Origin: Paenibacillus sp. RUD330
GTDB lineage: Bacteria; Bacillota; Bacilli; Paenibacillales; Paenibacillaceae
NCBI RefSeq assembly: GCF_002243345.2
Contig: NZ_CP022655.2
Coordinates: forward strand, 5,388,001-5,452,000
Length of the DNA stretch: 64,000 nt
Reading direction: 5' to 3'
The notes beneath the pieces were generated by a model. The model saw only the letters and a list, made by a program, of their open reading frames with translations, made no database searches and had not been told where the DNA came from. Positions 34,026 through 43,573 of the stretch are shown here, piece by piece; the first letter of the stretch is position 1; each line of letters opens with the position of its first letter. A program made the translations under genes and the position numbers.

Positions 34026-36452
34026 ATGCAGCCGCTTTTGAAAAAAAGTCTCGTCGTCCTGCTCGCCGCATCGGCGGCTCTGCCGGCCTCGGGAAGCATC
34101 GCCGCAGGCGAAGCGGGAATCATCGTCGATTCCTCGGTCGACCGGGGCGCGATCGACCGCGACGTCATCGGAGCCAACGGAAGGTATTCCAACAATGCCA
34201 ACGGACTCTACGATTCCGCCAAGGGTCAGGTCTATCCCGATATCCAGGCCAAAATGGCGGCGGCCAAATTCGGCATGCTGCGGTACCCCGCCGGAACGAT
34301 CGGCAACCTGTTTCTCTGGAAAGACTCCATCGGTCCTCTCGCCAGCCGCAAAAACGAGGTGCTCGGCAGCGATTATTCCAGCGCATACCCCGCTTTCGGA
34401 GTGGATGAAGGGCTGCGGTACGCGGAATCGCTTCAGGCCGACACCGTCTACATGGTCAGCGAGGTGACCGAGACGCCCCAAAGCGCCGCCGATCTCGTGG
34501 AATACCTGAATTCCCCGAACGACGGCAGCAATCCGGGCGGTGGAACCGATTGGGCCGCCGTGCGGGCGGCGAACGGCCACCCTGCCCCGTACAAGGTGAC
34601 CCACTTCGAGCTCGGCAACGAAATGGCTTCGGCCAATCAGAGGTATTGGATGGATGGAGCCTCGGCGGCCGGTCCGAACAAAAGCTTCGGAGAGAAATAC
34701 GCTCTCGGCGATACGGTCCATCAGAGCGGAGCCCGCAAATACGGCACCTGGTCGGACAACCGGAGCGCAGGAGCGGCCGCCGAGAAATTCTACACCCGCT
34801 ACGCGCCCGTCGCAGCCGATACGCAGACCGTCACCGTGAACGGGACGGCATGGACCGAAGTCGCCAGCCTCGCGGCCGCCGGCGCGTCCAACGTCTACCA
34901 GTTCGACGACGCCACGGGGGAAATCCGGTTCGGCGACGGCACTCATGGCCATATTCCGCCGAATCAGGCCGTCATCGCAGCGAATTATCAGCATGTCCAT
35001 GCCGGCTTTCAAGCCTATGCGGACGCCATGAAGGAAATCGATCCCGGCATCCGGGTGTACAGCAGCCTGGAATCCATCTACGACTATATTCCCAGGAGCA
35101 AGGTCGATGGATACGTCGTCCATGATTACTACAGCGGCGCGGACCACTCCACCGTGCAGCAATTGCACGACGCCTACATCGCCGAAGGCGACGCCCACGT
35201 CCGCAATCTGGAGACGATTCGAAGCGAGCTCCGGGACCGGTCGCTCCGCAACGACACGACGGCGCCGATTACGGAATACGGACGGATTGTCGTGAACAGC
35301 CCTATGGGAGCGGACGGAGCGAGAATCCTGAGCCGCGCGCTGACCTATGCGACGGCTCTGGCGGGAGCGATCAACTCCAATTGGGGCATCTACATCCACC
35401 AGGGACTGGCCGCTTATTCGTTCGGCGGCGGACCGGCGCTGCCGGGAGCAGGCCAAGTGTACAACAGTCTGTACGCGCCTGCCGCTCCCGACCTGTCTGC
35501 ATTCGTCGAATCCAGCATGGCCAAGGCGTACAGCCTGATCGGCAACGGCACGGGCAGCCGCCTGCTCAGCAGCTGGATCGTCAACAATCCGGTCGAAACC
35601 GAGACCAAGTCCTACCCGGCGCTCGCCGCGGCCGCATCGAAGACGGGGAATGACCTGTACCTCGTCGTCATCAACCGCTCATCGGCGAACGCGGTCAACG
35701 CGCAGGTCGATCTGAGGGGCTACCAGATCGCCGGCAAGGCGGCTCTCCGCACGCTGAACGGCGCCAGCTTCACGTCGTTCAACGACGTGTCCCATCCGAA
35801 CGACGTCGGCATCACGGAAACTTCGGCGGCGCTTGGAGTCGGCGCCTCCACGTTCTCCTATACGTTCCCGGCCCACTCCGTCACCTCGTTCCGCTGGAGC
35901 GGGAATCAGGCCAACCCTTGGACGGGCGTGATCTTCAACGACTTCGACAACGCCCCGGGCACCGTCCCGAACGGCTACGCCGTGACGCCCGCCGGCAGCG
36001 GAACGAACCAGCCCGACCCCGGCCAGCCGGGCAGCGGCGTGCTGCGGCTGACCCGCAGCGGGACCAACGTGTCGGCTTCGCGCCCTGTCGGCTCGCTTAC
36101 GGGCATCATCCGGGCGACGGCGCGGATCAAGTCCGCCCAGACCGGCGCGCGGCTCCGGTTCCTGGTCATGGGCGGCAGCTCCATAGCGGCGGACGCCAAC
36201 TTCAACGCCGACGGGAAAATCAAAAACGATATCAAAACGCGCGCGGTCTATGCCGCGGGCCAGTGGTACGATGTCGAGCTGCTGCTCAACACCGAAACCG
36301 CCTCTTACAGCCTCTTCATCAACGGCGAGCGCGTGACGGAGAAAGGCTTCAACAATTCCGGAATTTCCGCTTTGACCGATCTCCGGTTCGAAGTGAACGA
36401 TGCGGACGGCATCTTCTATATCGACAACGCCAAGGTCGAGAAGCTGGGCTGA
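34026..36452 (+). CDS. Secreted GH51-like (alpha-L-arabinofuranosidase-type) glycoside hydrolase
   Basis: Extracellular protein of 808 aa with a signal peptide (about 1-27). The catalytic barrel has MLRYPAGTIGNLFLWKDSIGP (GH51-type LRYPGG region), the acid/base Glu in HFELGNEMAS (Glu199) and a likely nucleophile in APITEYGR (Glu417). Between about 255 and 326 a small beta module is inserted (VTVNGTAWTEV, YQFDDATGEIRFGDGTHG). A C-terminal beta domain (about 560-635) and a concanavalin-like LamG-type domain (about 655-808) complete it. The ATG at 34026 has AAGGAGG upstream. Specificity (arabinoside or other furanoside) is not certain; the sulfatase upstream hints at a sulfated substrate. Confidence 0.82.
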   Translation: MQPLLKKSLVVLLAASAALPASGSIAAGEAGIIVDSSVDRGAIDRDVIGANGRYSNNANGLYDSAKGQVYPDIQAKMAAAKFGMLRYPAGTIGNLFLWKDSIGPLASRKNEVLGSDYSSAYPAFGVDEGLRYAESLQADTVYMVSEVTETPQSAADLVEYLNSPNDGSNPGGGTDWAAVRAANGHPAPYKVTHFELGNEMASANQRYWMDGASAAGPNKSFGEKYALGDTVHQSGARKYGTWSDNRSAGAAAEKFYTRYAPVAADTQTVTVNGTAWTEVASLAAAGASNVYQFDDATGEIRFGDGTHGHIPPNQAVIAANYQHVHAGFQAYADAMKEIDPGIRVYSSLESIYDYIPRSKVDGYVVHDYYSGADHSTVQQLHDAYIAEGDAHVRNLETIRSELRDRSLRNDTTAPITEYGRIVVNSPMGADGARILSRALTYATALAGAINSNWGIYIHQGLAAYSFGGGPALPGAGQVYNSLYAPAAPDLSAFVESSMAKAYSLIGNGTGSRLLSSWIVNNPVETETKSYPALAAAASKTGNDLYLVVINRSSANAVNAQVDLRGYQIAGKAALRTLNGASFTSFNDVSHPNDVGITETSAALGVGASTFSYTFPAHSVTSFRWSGNQANPWTGVIFNDFDNAPGTVPNGYAVTPAGSGTNQPDPGQPGSGVLRLTRSGTNVSASRPVGSLTGIIRATARIKSAQTGARLRFLVMGGSSIAADANFNADGKIKNDIKTRAVYAAGQWYDVELLLNTETASYSLFINGERVTEKGFNNSGISALTDLRFEVNDADGIFYIDNAKVEKLG

Positions 36453-36466
36453 CCCCGGCCCGATGA

Positions 36467-36553
36467 TTCCCTATGACATGCCGGACGGACCCTCCCCACC
36501 CGCATGGTTCCCTATGACAGGCCTTCTGCCTCCCCCATCTCCACCCGCATCGC
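36467..36553 (+). repeat. Imperfect direct duplication (about 41-45 bp unit)
   Basis: TTCCCTATGACA occurs at 36467 and 36508, and CCACCCGCAT at 36496 and 36541, in the same order, with diverged sequence between. Confidence 0.6.
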
Positions 36554-36561
36554 TCCTCATC

Positions 36562-36594
36562 AAAAGCCCTGAGCCCAGCCTCGGGGCTTTTTCG
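36562..36594 (+). terminator. Terminator after the GH51-like gene
   Basis: AAAGCCCTGA and TCGGGGCTTT pair with one G-U around GCCCAGCC, followed by TTTTT. Confidence 0.75.
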
Positions 36595-36731
36595 TTTGGA
36601 ACGAATAAAGGAGGCCTCGCGGTGGAAATTTAATCCTTGCACTTGCGCCGGAGATCGCCGATCCAACCGGCGTTCGCAGAACCTGACTCGCCGATGTCAG
36701 CGTTGAAGCGCCGGCTGGCTCATAAATTCCA

Positions 36732-36760
36732 GGTTCACGGACCTGCATTTATGTTAAAAT
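36732..36760 (+). promoter_or_regulatory. Putative extended -10 promoter of fbaA
   Basis: An extended -10 element TGTTAAAAT (TG at 36752-36753, TAAAAT at 36755-36760) with a weak -35 GGTTCA 17 bp upstream, about 110 bp before the gene. Confidence 0.45.
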
Positions 36761-36869
36761 AGCTGTAGACAAGCATTGGCTGGTCCATTAGCCTTGCCAT
36801 TCTCATTTTGCCCCCGGGCTCGAATGAGGAGAAACCATCTACAGAAACAGGACACTAGGAGGAGTTACA

Positions 36870-37727
36870 ATGGCACTCGTTTCCATGAAGGACATGCTGA
36901 ACAAAGCGCTTGCCGAGGGCTACGCCGTCGGCCAGTACAACATCAACAACCTGGAATGGACGCAGGCGATCCTCGCTGCGGCACAGGAAGAGCAATCCCC
37001 GGTCATTCTCGGCGTATCCGAAGGCGCGGCCCGCTACATGGGCGGCTTCAAGGTCGTTACCGCCATCGTCGGCGCCCTGATCGACGAAATGAAAGTCACG
37101 GTTCCGGTTGCCATCCACCTCGACCACGGCTCCAGCTTCGACAAATGCAAAGAAGCCATCGATGCCGGCTTTACTTCCGTCATGATCGACGCTTCCCACC
37201 ATCCGTTCGACGAGAACGTCGAGACGACGAAGAAAGTCGTTGAATACGCGCACAGCAAGGGCGTTTCCGTTGAAGCCGAGCTCGGCACGGTCGGCGGCCA
37301 AGAAGACGACGTCGTTGCCGACGGCGTCATCTACGCAGATCCTAAAGAATGCTTCGAGCTGGTCAAGCTGACAGGCATCGACTGCCTGGCTCCTGCTCTG
37401 GGCTCCGTCCATGGTCCTTACAAAGGCGAGCCTAACCTCGGCTTCAAGGAAATGGCGGAAATCCGCGAGACGATCAAGCTTCCGCTCGTTCTGCACGGCG
37501 GCACGGGCATCCCTACGAACGACATCAAGAAATCCATCTCCCTCGGAACGGCCAAGATCAACGTGAACACGGAGAACCAAATCTCCTTCACGAAAAAAGT
37601 CCGCGAAATCGTGACGGCTGACCATGAAGTCTACGATCCGCGCAAATTCCTGGCACCAGGACGCGATGCGATCAAAGCGACGGTCATCGGCAAGATGCGC
37701 GAGTTCGGTTCTTCCAACAAAGCGTAA
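36870..37727 (+). CDS. fbaA: Class II fructose-1,6-bisphosphate aldolase
   Basis: Zinc-dependent aldolase of glycolysis and gluconeogenesis, cleaving fructose-1,6-bisphosphate to DHAP and glyceraldehyde-3-phosphate. At 285 aa it is full length. Zinc and catalytic residues are [10 protein letters not shown] (His83, Asp85, His86), GSVHGPYKG (His181) and [10 protein letters not shown] (His209). Phosphate binding is in GGTGIP and NVNTENQ. Its codon choice is more biased (many GTT, GCT and CCT codons) than the neighbours, fitting high expression. Ribosome site AGGAGG, own promoter region and terminator, so monocistronic. Confidence 0.97.
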   Translation: MALVSMKDMLNKALAEGYAVGQYNINNLEWTQAILAAAQEEQSPVILGVSEGAARYMGGFKVVTAIVGALIDEMKVTVPVAIHLDHGSSFDKCKEAIDAGFTSVMIDASHHPFDENVETTKKVVEYAHSKGVSVEAELGTVGGQEDDVVADGVIYADPKECFELVKLTGIDCLAPALGSVHGPYKGEPNLGFKEMAEIRETIKLPLVLHGGTGIPTNDIKKSISLGTAKINVNTENQISFTKKVREIVTADHEVYDPRKFLAPGRDAIKATVIGKMREFGSSNKA

Positions 37728-37739
37728 GACGACCATACG

Positions 37740-37781
37740 AAAAAGGCAGGGAGGACCTCGGTCCTTCCTGCCTTTTTTTGC
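37740..37781 (+). terminator. Terminator after fbaA
   Basis: AAAAAGGCAGGGAGGACC pairs with GGTCCTTCCTGCCTTTTT around TCG, with a seven-T tract. Confidence 0.9.
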
Positions 37782-37938
37782 ATGCCGGAATAGGCAGCCG
37801 CCTAAATGGGCGCATCGCCTTGGAAGGAGCCCCTGACTTCTTGTCCGGCCTCGGCTCCTTCGGCAGTCATGTCCCAGCAGCCTCTCTCGTACACTAGAAC
37901 GATGATGCTTGTACGAGACCGCTATCGGAGGGATGAAG

Positions 37939-38307
37939 ATGAAAATAACTTCCGGGGGAATGGAGGCCGTCTACTACGGCCGTGTATCCGCCTACGGCAT
38001 GAGCCCGATTGAAATCACGCTGTCGGAAGAAAAGGACCCTCTGACCTTCCATTTCTGCATCGAACACGATCCGCATCGGGACGACATCGCGACGGATATC
38101 CAGCTGATCCGCTACAACGAGGTCCGCATCGCCTGCATCAACTATCCGCGCGGCAAGCCGACCGGCAATCAGGATCTGATCCATCTAGGCGTGCTCGACA
38201 ACCGCAGCCTGTCTCTCCGCTACGAGGTGACGATCCACTACGATCTGTCCGCATGGGCGCTTGCCTTCACGTTCTACTCCGGCGAAGGGGGTCCGGGAGA
38301 TGAATAA
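37939..38307 (+). CDS. Hypothetical protein, coupled to the next gene
   Basis: A 122-aa soluble protein without a domain I recognise. The sequence is beta-rich and acidic (MEAVYYGRVSAYGMSPIEITL, PLTFHFCIEHDPHRDD, RYEVTIHYDLSAWALAFTFY), reminiscent of a small beta-sandwich. I prefer the ATG at 37939, with GGAGGG about 6 nt upstream; an ATG six bases earlier is too close. Its 3' end overlaps the following membrane-protein gene by 8 bp, so the two are made together and may form a complex. Confidence 0.7.
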   Translation: MKITSGGMEAVYYGRVSAYGMSPIEITLSEEKDPLTFHFCIEHDPHRDDIATDIQLIRYNEVRIACINYPRGKPTGNQDLIHLGVLDNRSLSLRYEVTIHYDLSAWALAFTFYSGEGGPGDE

Positions 38308-38614
38308 GCTCGAGATCCAGGATCCCAAGGTCGCCAGCAAAATCATCGCCGCGAACGCGGAAAGCGACAAAAGAAAAGCCGAGCTCGGCTTCCTCGGAAG
38401 ATTTTACGGCTCCGGCGAAAATGTCCGCCTCTATATCGTGGGCACGATCGCGCTTGGCGTCCTGCTCATCGCCCTCGTCTATACGCTGACGCCCGCGTCG
38501 TACCGTTCCGCCGACTTCGGGCTGAAGGAGATGTGGACGCTCGTCGTCCTTCCGGTCGAATCGACCATCATCGGATACTTGATCGGATCGCGTTCCAAGG
38601 ATTCCGGAGGATGA
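38300..38614 (+). CDS. Small two-helix membrane protein
   Basis: A 104-aa protein with a charged cytoplasmic N-terminus (about 1-43, rich in Lys, Glu and Asp). Two transmembrane helices follow (about 45-64 and 77-97) with a short loop, then a basic tail RSKDSGG. No family recognised. Translation is coupled to the preceding beta-rich protein by an 8-bp overlap, with CGGGAG before the ATG. The pair resembles a membrane anchor plus a soluble partner; nothing further can be said from sequence. Confidence 0.7.
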   Translation: MNKLEIQDPKVASKIIAANAESDKRKAELGFLGRFYGSGENVRLYIVGTIALGVLLIALVYTLTPASYRSADFGLKEMWTLVVLPVESTIIGYLIGSRSKDSGG

Positions 38615-38692
38615 AGCCGATTAACCAGCCCCAAGCCGGAATAGGGCTTGCTCAGAGATGATGCGGAGACAGGCCGTCTTCTAGAACACGCC

Positions 38693-38732
38693 AAGCGGCG
38701 CCCGCCTTGTCGGCAAGGCGGGCGCCGCTTGT
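38693..38732. terminator. GC-rich hairpin between convergent genes
   Basis: AAGCGGCGCCCGCCTTG pairs with CAAGGCGGGCGCCGCTT around TCGG, a perfect 17-bp stem. There is no T tract, so termination efficiency is uncertain. Confidence 0.55.
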
Positions 38733-38741
38733 AGCCGGCCC

Positions 38742-40547
38742 TTATTGCGGCGGGGCCATCTCGACGTCGATCAGCTTGAACTGCGTCACATCCGCCAGCC
38801 CCCGGTTCGTAATCCGGATCTCCGGAATGACAGGCAGGGCCACCAGCGAAAAGGTCATGTACGGAGCATTCAGGGAGCAGCCGATCGCCTTCCAGGCTTC
38901 CTCGAGCCCGGCCACCTCGGACACGACCTCCGGCAGCGATTTCTCCGACATCAGTCCCGCGATCGCCATCGGAACCTGCGCCAGCACCTCACCGTCCCTG
39001 ACCACAATCATGCCTCCGCCGATCTTGACGAGCTCATTGGCCGCGAACGCCATCTCCCGCTCATCCACGCCCATGACGAGCAGGTTATGGCTGTCATGCG
39101 CCACCGTGGAGGCGACAGCCCCTTGCGTTATTCCGAAGCCCTGCACGAAGCCCAGCGACACCTGGCCCTTGCCGTGATGCCGCTCGATGCAGGCCAGACG
39201 GATCGTGTCCTGCCGGATATCCGGCAGGATGACGCCTTGCTCCACGGGCAGCTCCGCGGCGGCCTGCTCGGTCCGCGCGCTGTTCTCGATAATGCGGATG
39301 ACGTTGACGCGGGCGGCAGCCGCGTCGAACCGGCTGGCGAGCCGGAAGTCCTCCGCCGCCAGCTCGCGTCCGACATGCATGGACTGGCGGATATGCGGCG
39401 GATACACGAACGCCGGGAAGCATTCCTCGCGCAGCTGTCCTTGATCGTAGACAACAACCCCGTCCGCAAGCACGGTCGACGGCAGCATCCGCTCCAGATC
39501 GTCCAGCAGCAGAATATCCGCGCAGCGCCCCGGCGCGATGCTGCCGAGATCCCGCTCGCAGTTGAAGTACCTCGCCACATTCACCGTAGCCATCTGGATG
39601 GCCGTGACAGGCTCCACGCCTTCTTCCATAGCCCGGCGGACGACATGGTTGAGATGTCCTTTCTCCATCAGCGTCTGCGGACTGACGTCGTCGGTGACGA
39701 GAGAGATGTTGCCCGTCGGCACCTTGTCCTCGGTCACGACCTTGATGACTTCCTTGACGTCATGCCAGGCGGAGCCTTCGCGGATCATGAGATGCATGCC
39801 CATGCGCAGCTTCTGCAGCCCCTGCTCCCGGGTGACGGTCTCATGATCGGAGGTGACGCCAGCGGCGAGATAGGCTTGCAGCATGCGGTCATCCTCGCTC
39901 GGGAAGTGGCCGGTGACCGTCTTGCCGCTCATGAGCGTGGCCTCGATCTCTCCGAGCATGACGGGATCTCCGTACACCACTCCAGGGAAATTCATGACCT
40001 CCCCGAGTCCGACGACATTGTCCCAGGCCAGTCCCTTGGAGATGTCCTCGACGCCCAGCCTGGCGCCGGCATCCTCAAGGTCGAGAGTCGCCGGAACGCA
40101 CGAGGGAAAGGTCGTGAACACCTTGAGAGGAAGCTGCTGCCCTTCCTCATGCATCAGCTTCACGCCCTCCGTTCCGAATACATTGGCGATCTCATGCGGA
40201 TCCATGAAGATTCCGGTCGTTCCTTTGGCCAGAGCGGCCTTGGCGAACTCGGTCACGGACAGCATCGTGCTCTCCACATGCATATGCCCGTCCAGCAAGC
40301 CGGGGCAGATGTACCTTCCCGCCGCATCGATTATTCGCGTGCCGCTTCCGATGGCATGCTCCGCGTTGCCCACGTATGCGATCCGGCCGGATGCGATCGC
40401 AACGTCGACATGCTCCAGCAGCTCCCCGGTATGGACGTTGACCAGAATCCCGTTCCGGATGACGGCCTCGGCCTCCGCCTCGCCGCGGGCTACCTGGGAC
40501 AGCAGCCGGCTTGCTTCATGCAGCGGCGTTCTTTTTCCAGCGCTCAT
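38742..40547 (-). CDS. ade: Adenine deaminase
   Basis: Metal-dependent amidohydrolase converting adenine to hypoxanthine in purine salvage, 601 aa. The metal-binding start of the domain is CPGLLDGHMHVESTMLS, followed by the family blocks GTTGIFMDPHEIANVFG and VTGHFPSE and the Asp in NISLVTDDVSPQ. Further family blocks are GHLNHVVRRAMEEGVEPVTAI-like and VAHDSHNLLVMG near the C-terminus. The length fits the AdeC family. The ATG at 40547 has GGAGGAGCAGG upstream and is preferred over an earlier in-frame codon. Appears monocistronic; no purine riboswitch is visible upstream. Confidence 0.95.
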   Translation of the reverse strand: MSAGKRTPLHEASRLLSQVARGEAEAEAVIRNGILVNVHTGELLEHVDVAIASGRIAYVGNAEHAIGSGTRIIDAAGRYICPGLLDGHMHVESTMLSVTEFAKAALAKGTTGIFMDPHEIANVFGTEGVKLMHEEGQQLPLKVFTTFPSCVPATLDLEDAGARLGVEDISKGLAWDNVVGLGEVMNFPGVVYGDPVMLGEIEATLMSGKTVTGHFPSEDDRMLQAYLAAGVTSDHETVTREQGLQKLRMGMHLMIREGSAWHDVKEVIKVVTEDKVPTGNISLVTDDVSPQTLMEKGHLNHVVRRAMEEGVEPVTAIQMATVNVARYFNCERDLGSIAPGRCADILLLDDLERMLPSTVLADGVVVYDQGQLREECFPAFVYPPHIRQSMHVGRELAAEDFRLASRFDAAAARVNVIRIIENSARTEQAAAELPVEQGVILPDIRQDTIRLACIERHHGKGQVSLGFVQGFGITQGAVASTVAHDSHNLLVMGVDEREMAFAANELVKIGGGMIVVRDGEVLAQVPMAIAGLMSEKSLPEVVSEVAGLEEAWKAIGCSLNAPYMTFSLVALPVIPEIRITNRGLADVTQFKLIDVEMAPPQ

Positions 40548-40718
40548 CCTGCTCCTCCACTCCTTCAATCGAAAATCCTTCCAATTATCTAGCTTATCAC
40601 GATATCCGCCGCCCTATGCAGCCTCACGGCCGGACCCCGCTTGGAGGCGCGGCGAGATCGCATGACGGCGGTCTGCCGGCATGCAGCGGCTCCCCATCGC
40701 CATGACGGGGGAGCCGTT

Positions 40719-41837
40719 CTAAGGCCGAAGCCGCCCCCGCAGACAGGCAGCCAGCTCTCGGGCTGCCTGCTCATGCGCCGCGGCGCCGGGATGGCTCCTT
40801 GCTCCCGCCGTCTCCTCCGTCATGGCGGGAAGCTGGAACACCGACACCTTCCGGTCGCCCGAACGCTTGATGTAGGCATCGACTGCGCGGTAGATGGCCG
40901 GCATCATCGGCGTTCCCAGCATGCCGTAGGCCCAGACGATATAGGCATTGGGGTTGCAGGAGCGGATCGTCGAGAGGAAGCTCTCCGCCGCAGCCTCGAA
41001 AGCCTTCAGATCCTCCTCGTTGAAGGTCCCGTCCTCGTTCAGACGCTGCTTATAGGCCCTGCCGGCCTCCTCATCCTTCCACTCCGGCGAGTAGAACGCG
41101 CCTCCATCGTTGGTGCCCAGATTCACGACCACGGCATCCGGCTGCCAGGAAGCGAAATCATAGTCGCGGAAGGCGCCGAGAGCCGCATTCCTCTCTCCCG
41201 TCAGAAGGCCGCATACCTTCCGGTAATGCTGCGGAATATTGCCATGCGGATTGTTGTCCCAGCTCGTCAGGACGCCCCATCCGCTTTGGGAAATAATTCG
41301 GCACTCCGCATTCAGCATTTCCGCCGCAAGGGCTGCATAGGTGCGCGTGCCGCTGAACCACATCGGGATCCAGTCCGCTTCCTCCCTGCCGCCGATCGCT
41401 CCCTCGCCGGAAGTGATGCTGTCTCCGATGAACTCGATCTTATAGGGCTTGTCCTCTGCGGGCAGAAACTCCCCGTCGAACTTGACCGCATGGATGTGCA
41501 GGGAGCAGCGCGGATCGCCGCTCATCGGCTGCACGTCCTTCACGATGCGGACGTTCTTGGCTGTCTCTCCGTCCATGCCGCGGAACAGGCAGACCCAGTG
41601 CCTGCCTGCCGTGACCATCTGCCTGCCGACCGGCACCGAATTGATCAGAATGGTGATCCACGGCTCATACTGGCCGTAATCGGCCTCCAGCTCCACCCAT
41701 AGCTCGGACCCCTGGGCCTGAAGCTCAAGGGCGCTTCCGCTCCAGAAAAGAGTGAGCGGGGAACGCTCTCCCGTCGTCCGGCCATGCACCTTGGCATGCG
41801 GGAGATCGGATAGGGCGTGTACAGTCAATTCATTCAT
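40719..41837 (-). CDS. SGNH/GDSL esterase, CE2-like
   Basis: Predicted carbohydrate esterase, 372 aa. An N-terminal beta-sandwich (about 1-125, with LFWSGSALELQAQGSELWVELEAD-type strands) precedes an SGNH hydrolase domain, the layout of CE2 acetylxylan esterases. Catalytic signs are Ser in KIEFIGDSITSGEG, Gly-Thr-Asn-Asp in VVNLGTNDGGAF, and the terminal Asp/His region SHPGAAAHEQAARELA, in which His-Pro is kept but a canonical Asp-x-x-His is not obvious. There is no signal peptide, so it may act on imported oligosaccharides. Start at ATG 41837 with GGAGGAT upstream. Confidence 0.85.
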   Translation of the reverse strand: MNELTVHALSDLPHAKVHGRTTGERSPLTLFWSGSALELQAQGSELWVELEADYGQYEPWITILINSVPVGRQMVTAGRHWVCLFRGMDGETAKNVRIVKDVQPMSGDPRCSLHIHAVKFDGEFLPAEDKPYKIEFIGDSITSGEGAIGGREEADWIPMWFSGTRTYAALAAEMLNAECRIISQSGWGVLTSWDNNPHGNIPQHYRKVCGLLTGERNAALGAFRDYDFASWQPDAVVVNLGTNDGGAFYSPEWKDEEAGRAYKQRLNEDGTFNEEDLKAFEAAAESFLSTIRSCNPNAYIVWAYGMLGTPMMPAIYRAVDAYIKRSGDRKVSVFQLPAMTEETAGARSHPGAAAHEQAARELAACLRGRLRP

Positions 41838-41989
41838 CGTCTTATCCTCCATCTGCGGTTTCGTCGTTAGATCCAGTTTACTCCCGGACCCTGCCCGATG
41901 TCGCCCTGCAAAAGGAAAAAACCGCAGCCTGCCCTAATCCGGAAATCAAGCGGAGATCATGCGGAGCGCATGCGGCGGCTCGCCGGACT

Positions 41990-42022
41990 AAAAAACAGCC
42001 CCGTCATGACGACGGGGCTGTC
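41990..42022 (-). terminator. Terminator of mqo
   Basis: On the minus strand GACAGCCCCGTCG and TGACGGGGCTGTT pair around a short loop and are followed by a T tract. Confidence 0.85.
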
Positions 42023-42073
42023 AGCAAAGCGGATGCCGCACCGCATACGCGATCACAGCCATTTCATCGAATC

Positions 42074-43573
42074 TTACCTGACCGCTTGAGGACTTGGGCT
42101 CAGTCCAAGCGTCCTAGCCGTTGATTCATGGATATCATGGATAAGCTCCGGGTTGCCCATCAGGGACATGCCGTACGAAGGAATCATTTCCTTGATTTTC
42201 GGCTCCCACGACTGGATCTGCTGAGGGAAGCATTTGGCCAATACCTCCAGCATGACGGGAACGGCAGTGGAGGCGCCAGGGGAAGCGCCGAGCAGGGCGG
42301 CGATCGAGCCGTCCGCTGCGTTGATGACCTCCGTGCCGAATTGCAGCGTTCCTTTGCCGGCTGCCGTATCCTTGATGATCTGCACGCGCTGTCCGGCTAC
42401 GAGCAGGTCCCAGTCCTCGCTCTTGGCGTTCGGAACGAACTCCCGCAGGGCGTCCATCCGCTTTTCCTTCGACTGCATCACTTCCTTGATCAGGTACGTG
42501 GTCAAGGATGCGTTCTTCACGCCTGCCGCCATCATCGTGACCAGATTGTGCATCTTGACGGAGGTGACCAGATCAAGCATGGAGCCGTATTTCAAAAACT
42601 TCGGCGAGAAGCCGGCGAACGGTCCGAACAGCAGCGATTCCTTTTTGTCGATGACCCTGGTGTCCAGATGCGGCACCGACATCGGCGGAGCGCCCAGCGG
42701 AGCTTTGCCGTATACTTTGGCACGGTGATCCGCGACGATTTCCGGCTTCTGGCACACCATGAACAGTCCGCTGACCGGGAAGCCGCCGATGCCCTTCCCT
42801 TCCGGGATGCCGGATTTCTGCAGCAGATGGAGGCTGCCGCCGCCTCCGCCGATGAAGACGAACTTGGCCGTGCGGCGTTCGACCGCGCCGTTGTCGACGT
42901 TCCGCACCTTGAGTTCCCACAGGCCGTCGCTTGTCCGTTTGATATCGTCGACGTTCTGCTTGTATTTGATCTCGACGTTCCGGCTCTGCAGGTTGGCGAA
43001 CAGCATGCGCGTTAAAGCGCCAAAGTTGACGTCCGTTCCGGATTCAATCCTGGTCGCCGCTATAGGACCCTTCGTCGTCCGGTCCTTCATCATCAGCGGA
43101 ATCCATTCCTTCAGCTTCTGCGGATCGTCGGAAAATTCCATTCCTTCAAAGAGAGGGTTGGCCGACAGGGCGTCGAACCGCTTCTTCAAAAAGGCGACAT
43201 CCTTCTCCCCTTGCACAAAGCTCATATGGGGAACCGGCATGATGAAGTCCTGCGGGTTGGCGATCAGCTTGCTTTGGACCAGATAGGACCAGAACTGCTT
43301 CGATACCTGAAATTCCTCGTTCACGCCGATCGCCTTGCTGATATCCATCGATCCGTCCGGCTTCTCGACCGTGTAGTTGAGCTCGCACAGGGAGGAGTGT
43401 CCCGTCCCCGCATTGTTCCATTCGTTGGAGCTCTCCTCGCCTGCGGTCGCCCGCCTCTCGAGCACGGAGATGTTCCAGTCGGGCGCTAATTCCTTGAGCA
43501 GCGCCCCTAAAGTCGCGCTCATGATGCCTGCACCAATTAAGATAACGTCTGTTTGGGTTTGTGTTTTACTCAT
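42074..43573 (-). CDS. mqo: Malate:quinone oxidoreductase
   Basis: FAD-dependent peripheral membrane enzyme that oxidises malate to oxaloacetate and passes electrons to quinone, linking the TCA cycle to respiration. 499 aa, full length. The FAD motif is [21 protein letters not shown], then the family blocks [29 protein letters not shown] and [14 protein letters not shown]. The C-terminus has [29 protein letters not shown] and [17 protein letters not shown]. The ATG at 43573 has AAGGAAGG upstream. Monocistronic, with a long upstream region. Confidence 0.96.
   Translation of the reverse strand: MSKTQTQTDVILIGAGIMSATLGALLKELAPDWNISVLERRATAGEESSNEWNNAGTGHSSLCELNYTVEKPDGSMDISKAIGVNEEFQVSKQFWSYLVQSKLIANPQDFIMPVPHMSFVQGEKDVAFLKKRFDALSANPLFEGMEFSDDPQKLKEWIPLMMKDRTTKGPIAATRIESGTDVNFGALTRMLFANLQSRNVEIKYKQNVDDIKRTSDGLWELKVRNVDNGAVERRTAKFVFIGGGGGSLHLLQKSGIPEGKGIGGFPVSGLFMVCQKPEIVADHRAKVYGKAPLGAPPMSVPHLDTRVIDKKESLLFGPFAGFSPKFLKYGSMLDLVTSVKMHNLVTMMAAGVKNASLTTYLIKEVMQSKEKRMDALREFVPNAKSEDWDLLVAGQRVQIIKDTAAGKGTLQFGTEVINAADGSIAALLGASPGASTAVPVMLEVLAKCFPQQIQSWEPKIKEMIPSYGMSLMGNPELIHDIHESTARTLGLSPSPQAVR

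Larger units (their letters stand above)
36453..36869. other. Intergenic region upstream of fbaA
   Basis: 417 bp without a gene. It contains a short imperfect duplication, the terminator of the glycosidase gene and the probable fbaA promoter. The remainder shows nothing I can identify. Confidence 0.6.

Noticed and set aside
32685-35456. 923-codon open frame antisense to the sulfatase and GH51-like genes
   Set aside because: Long antisense frames are expected in GC-rich DNA. No family motif or ribosome site is present, while the plus-strand genes carry clear catalytic motifs.
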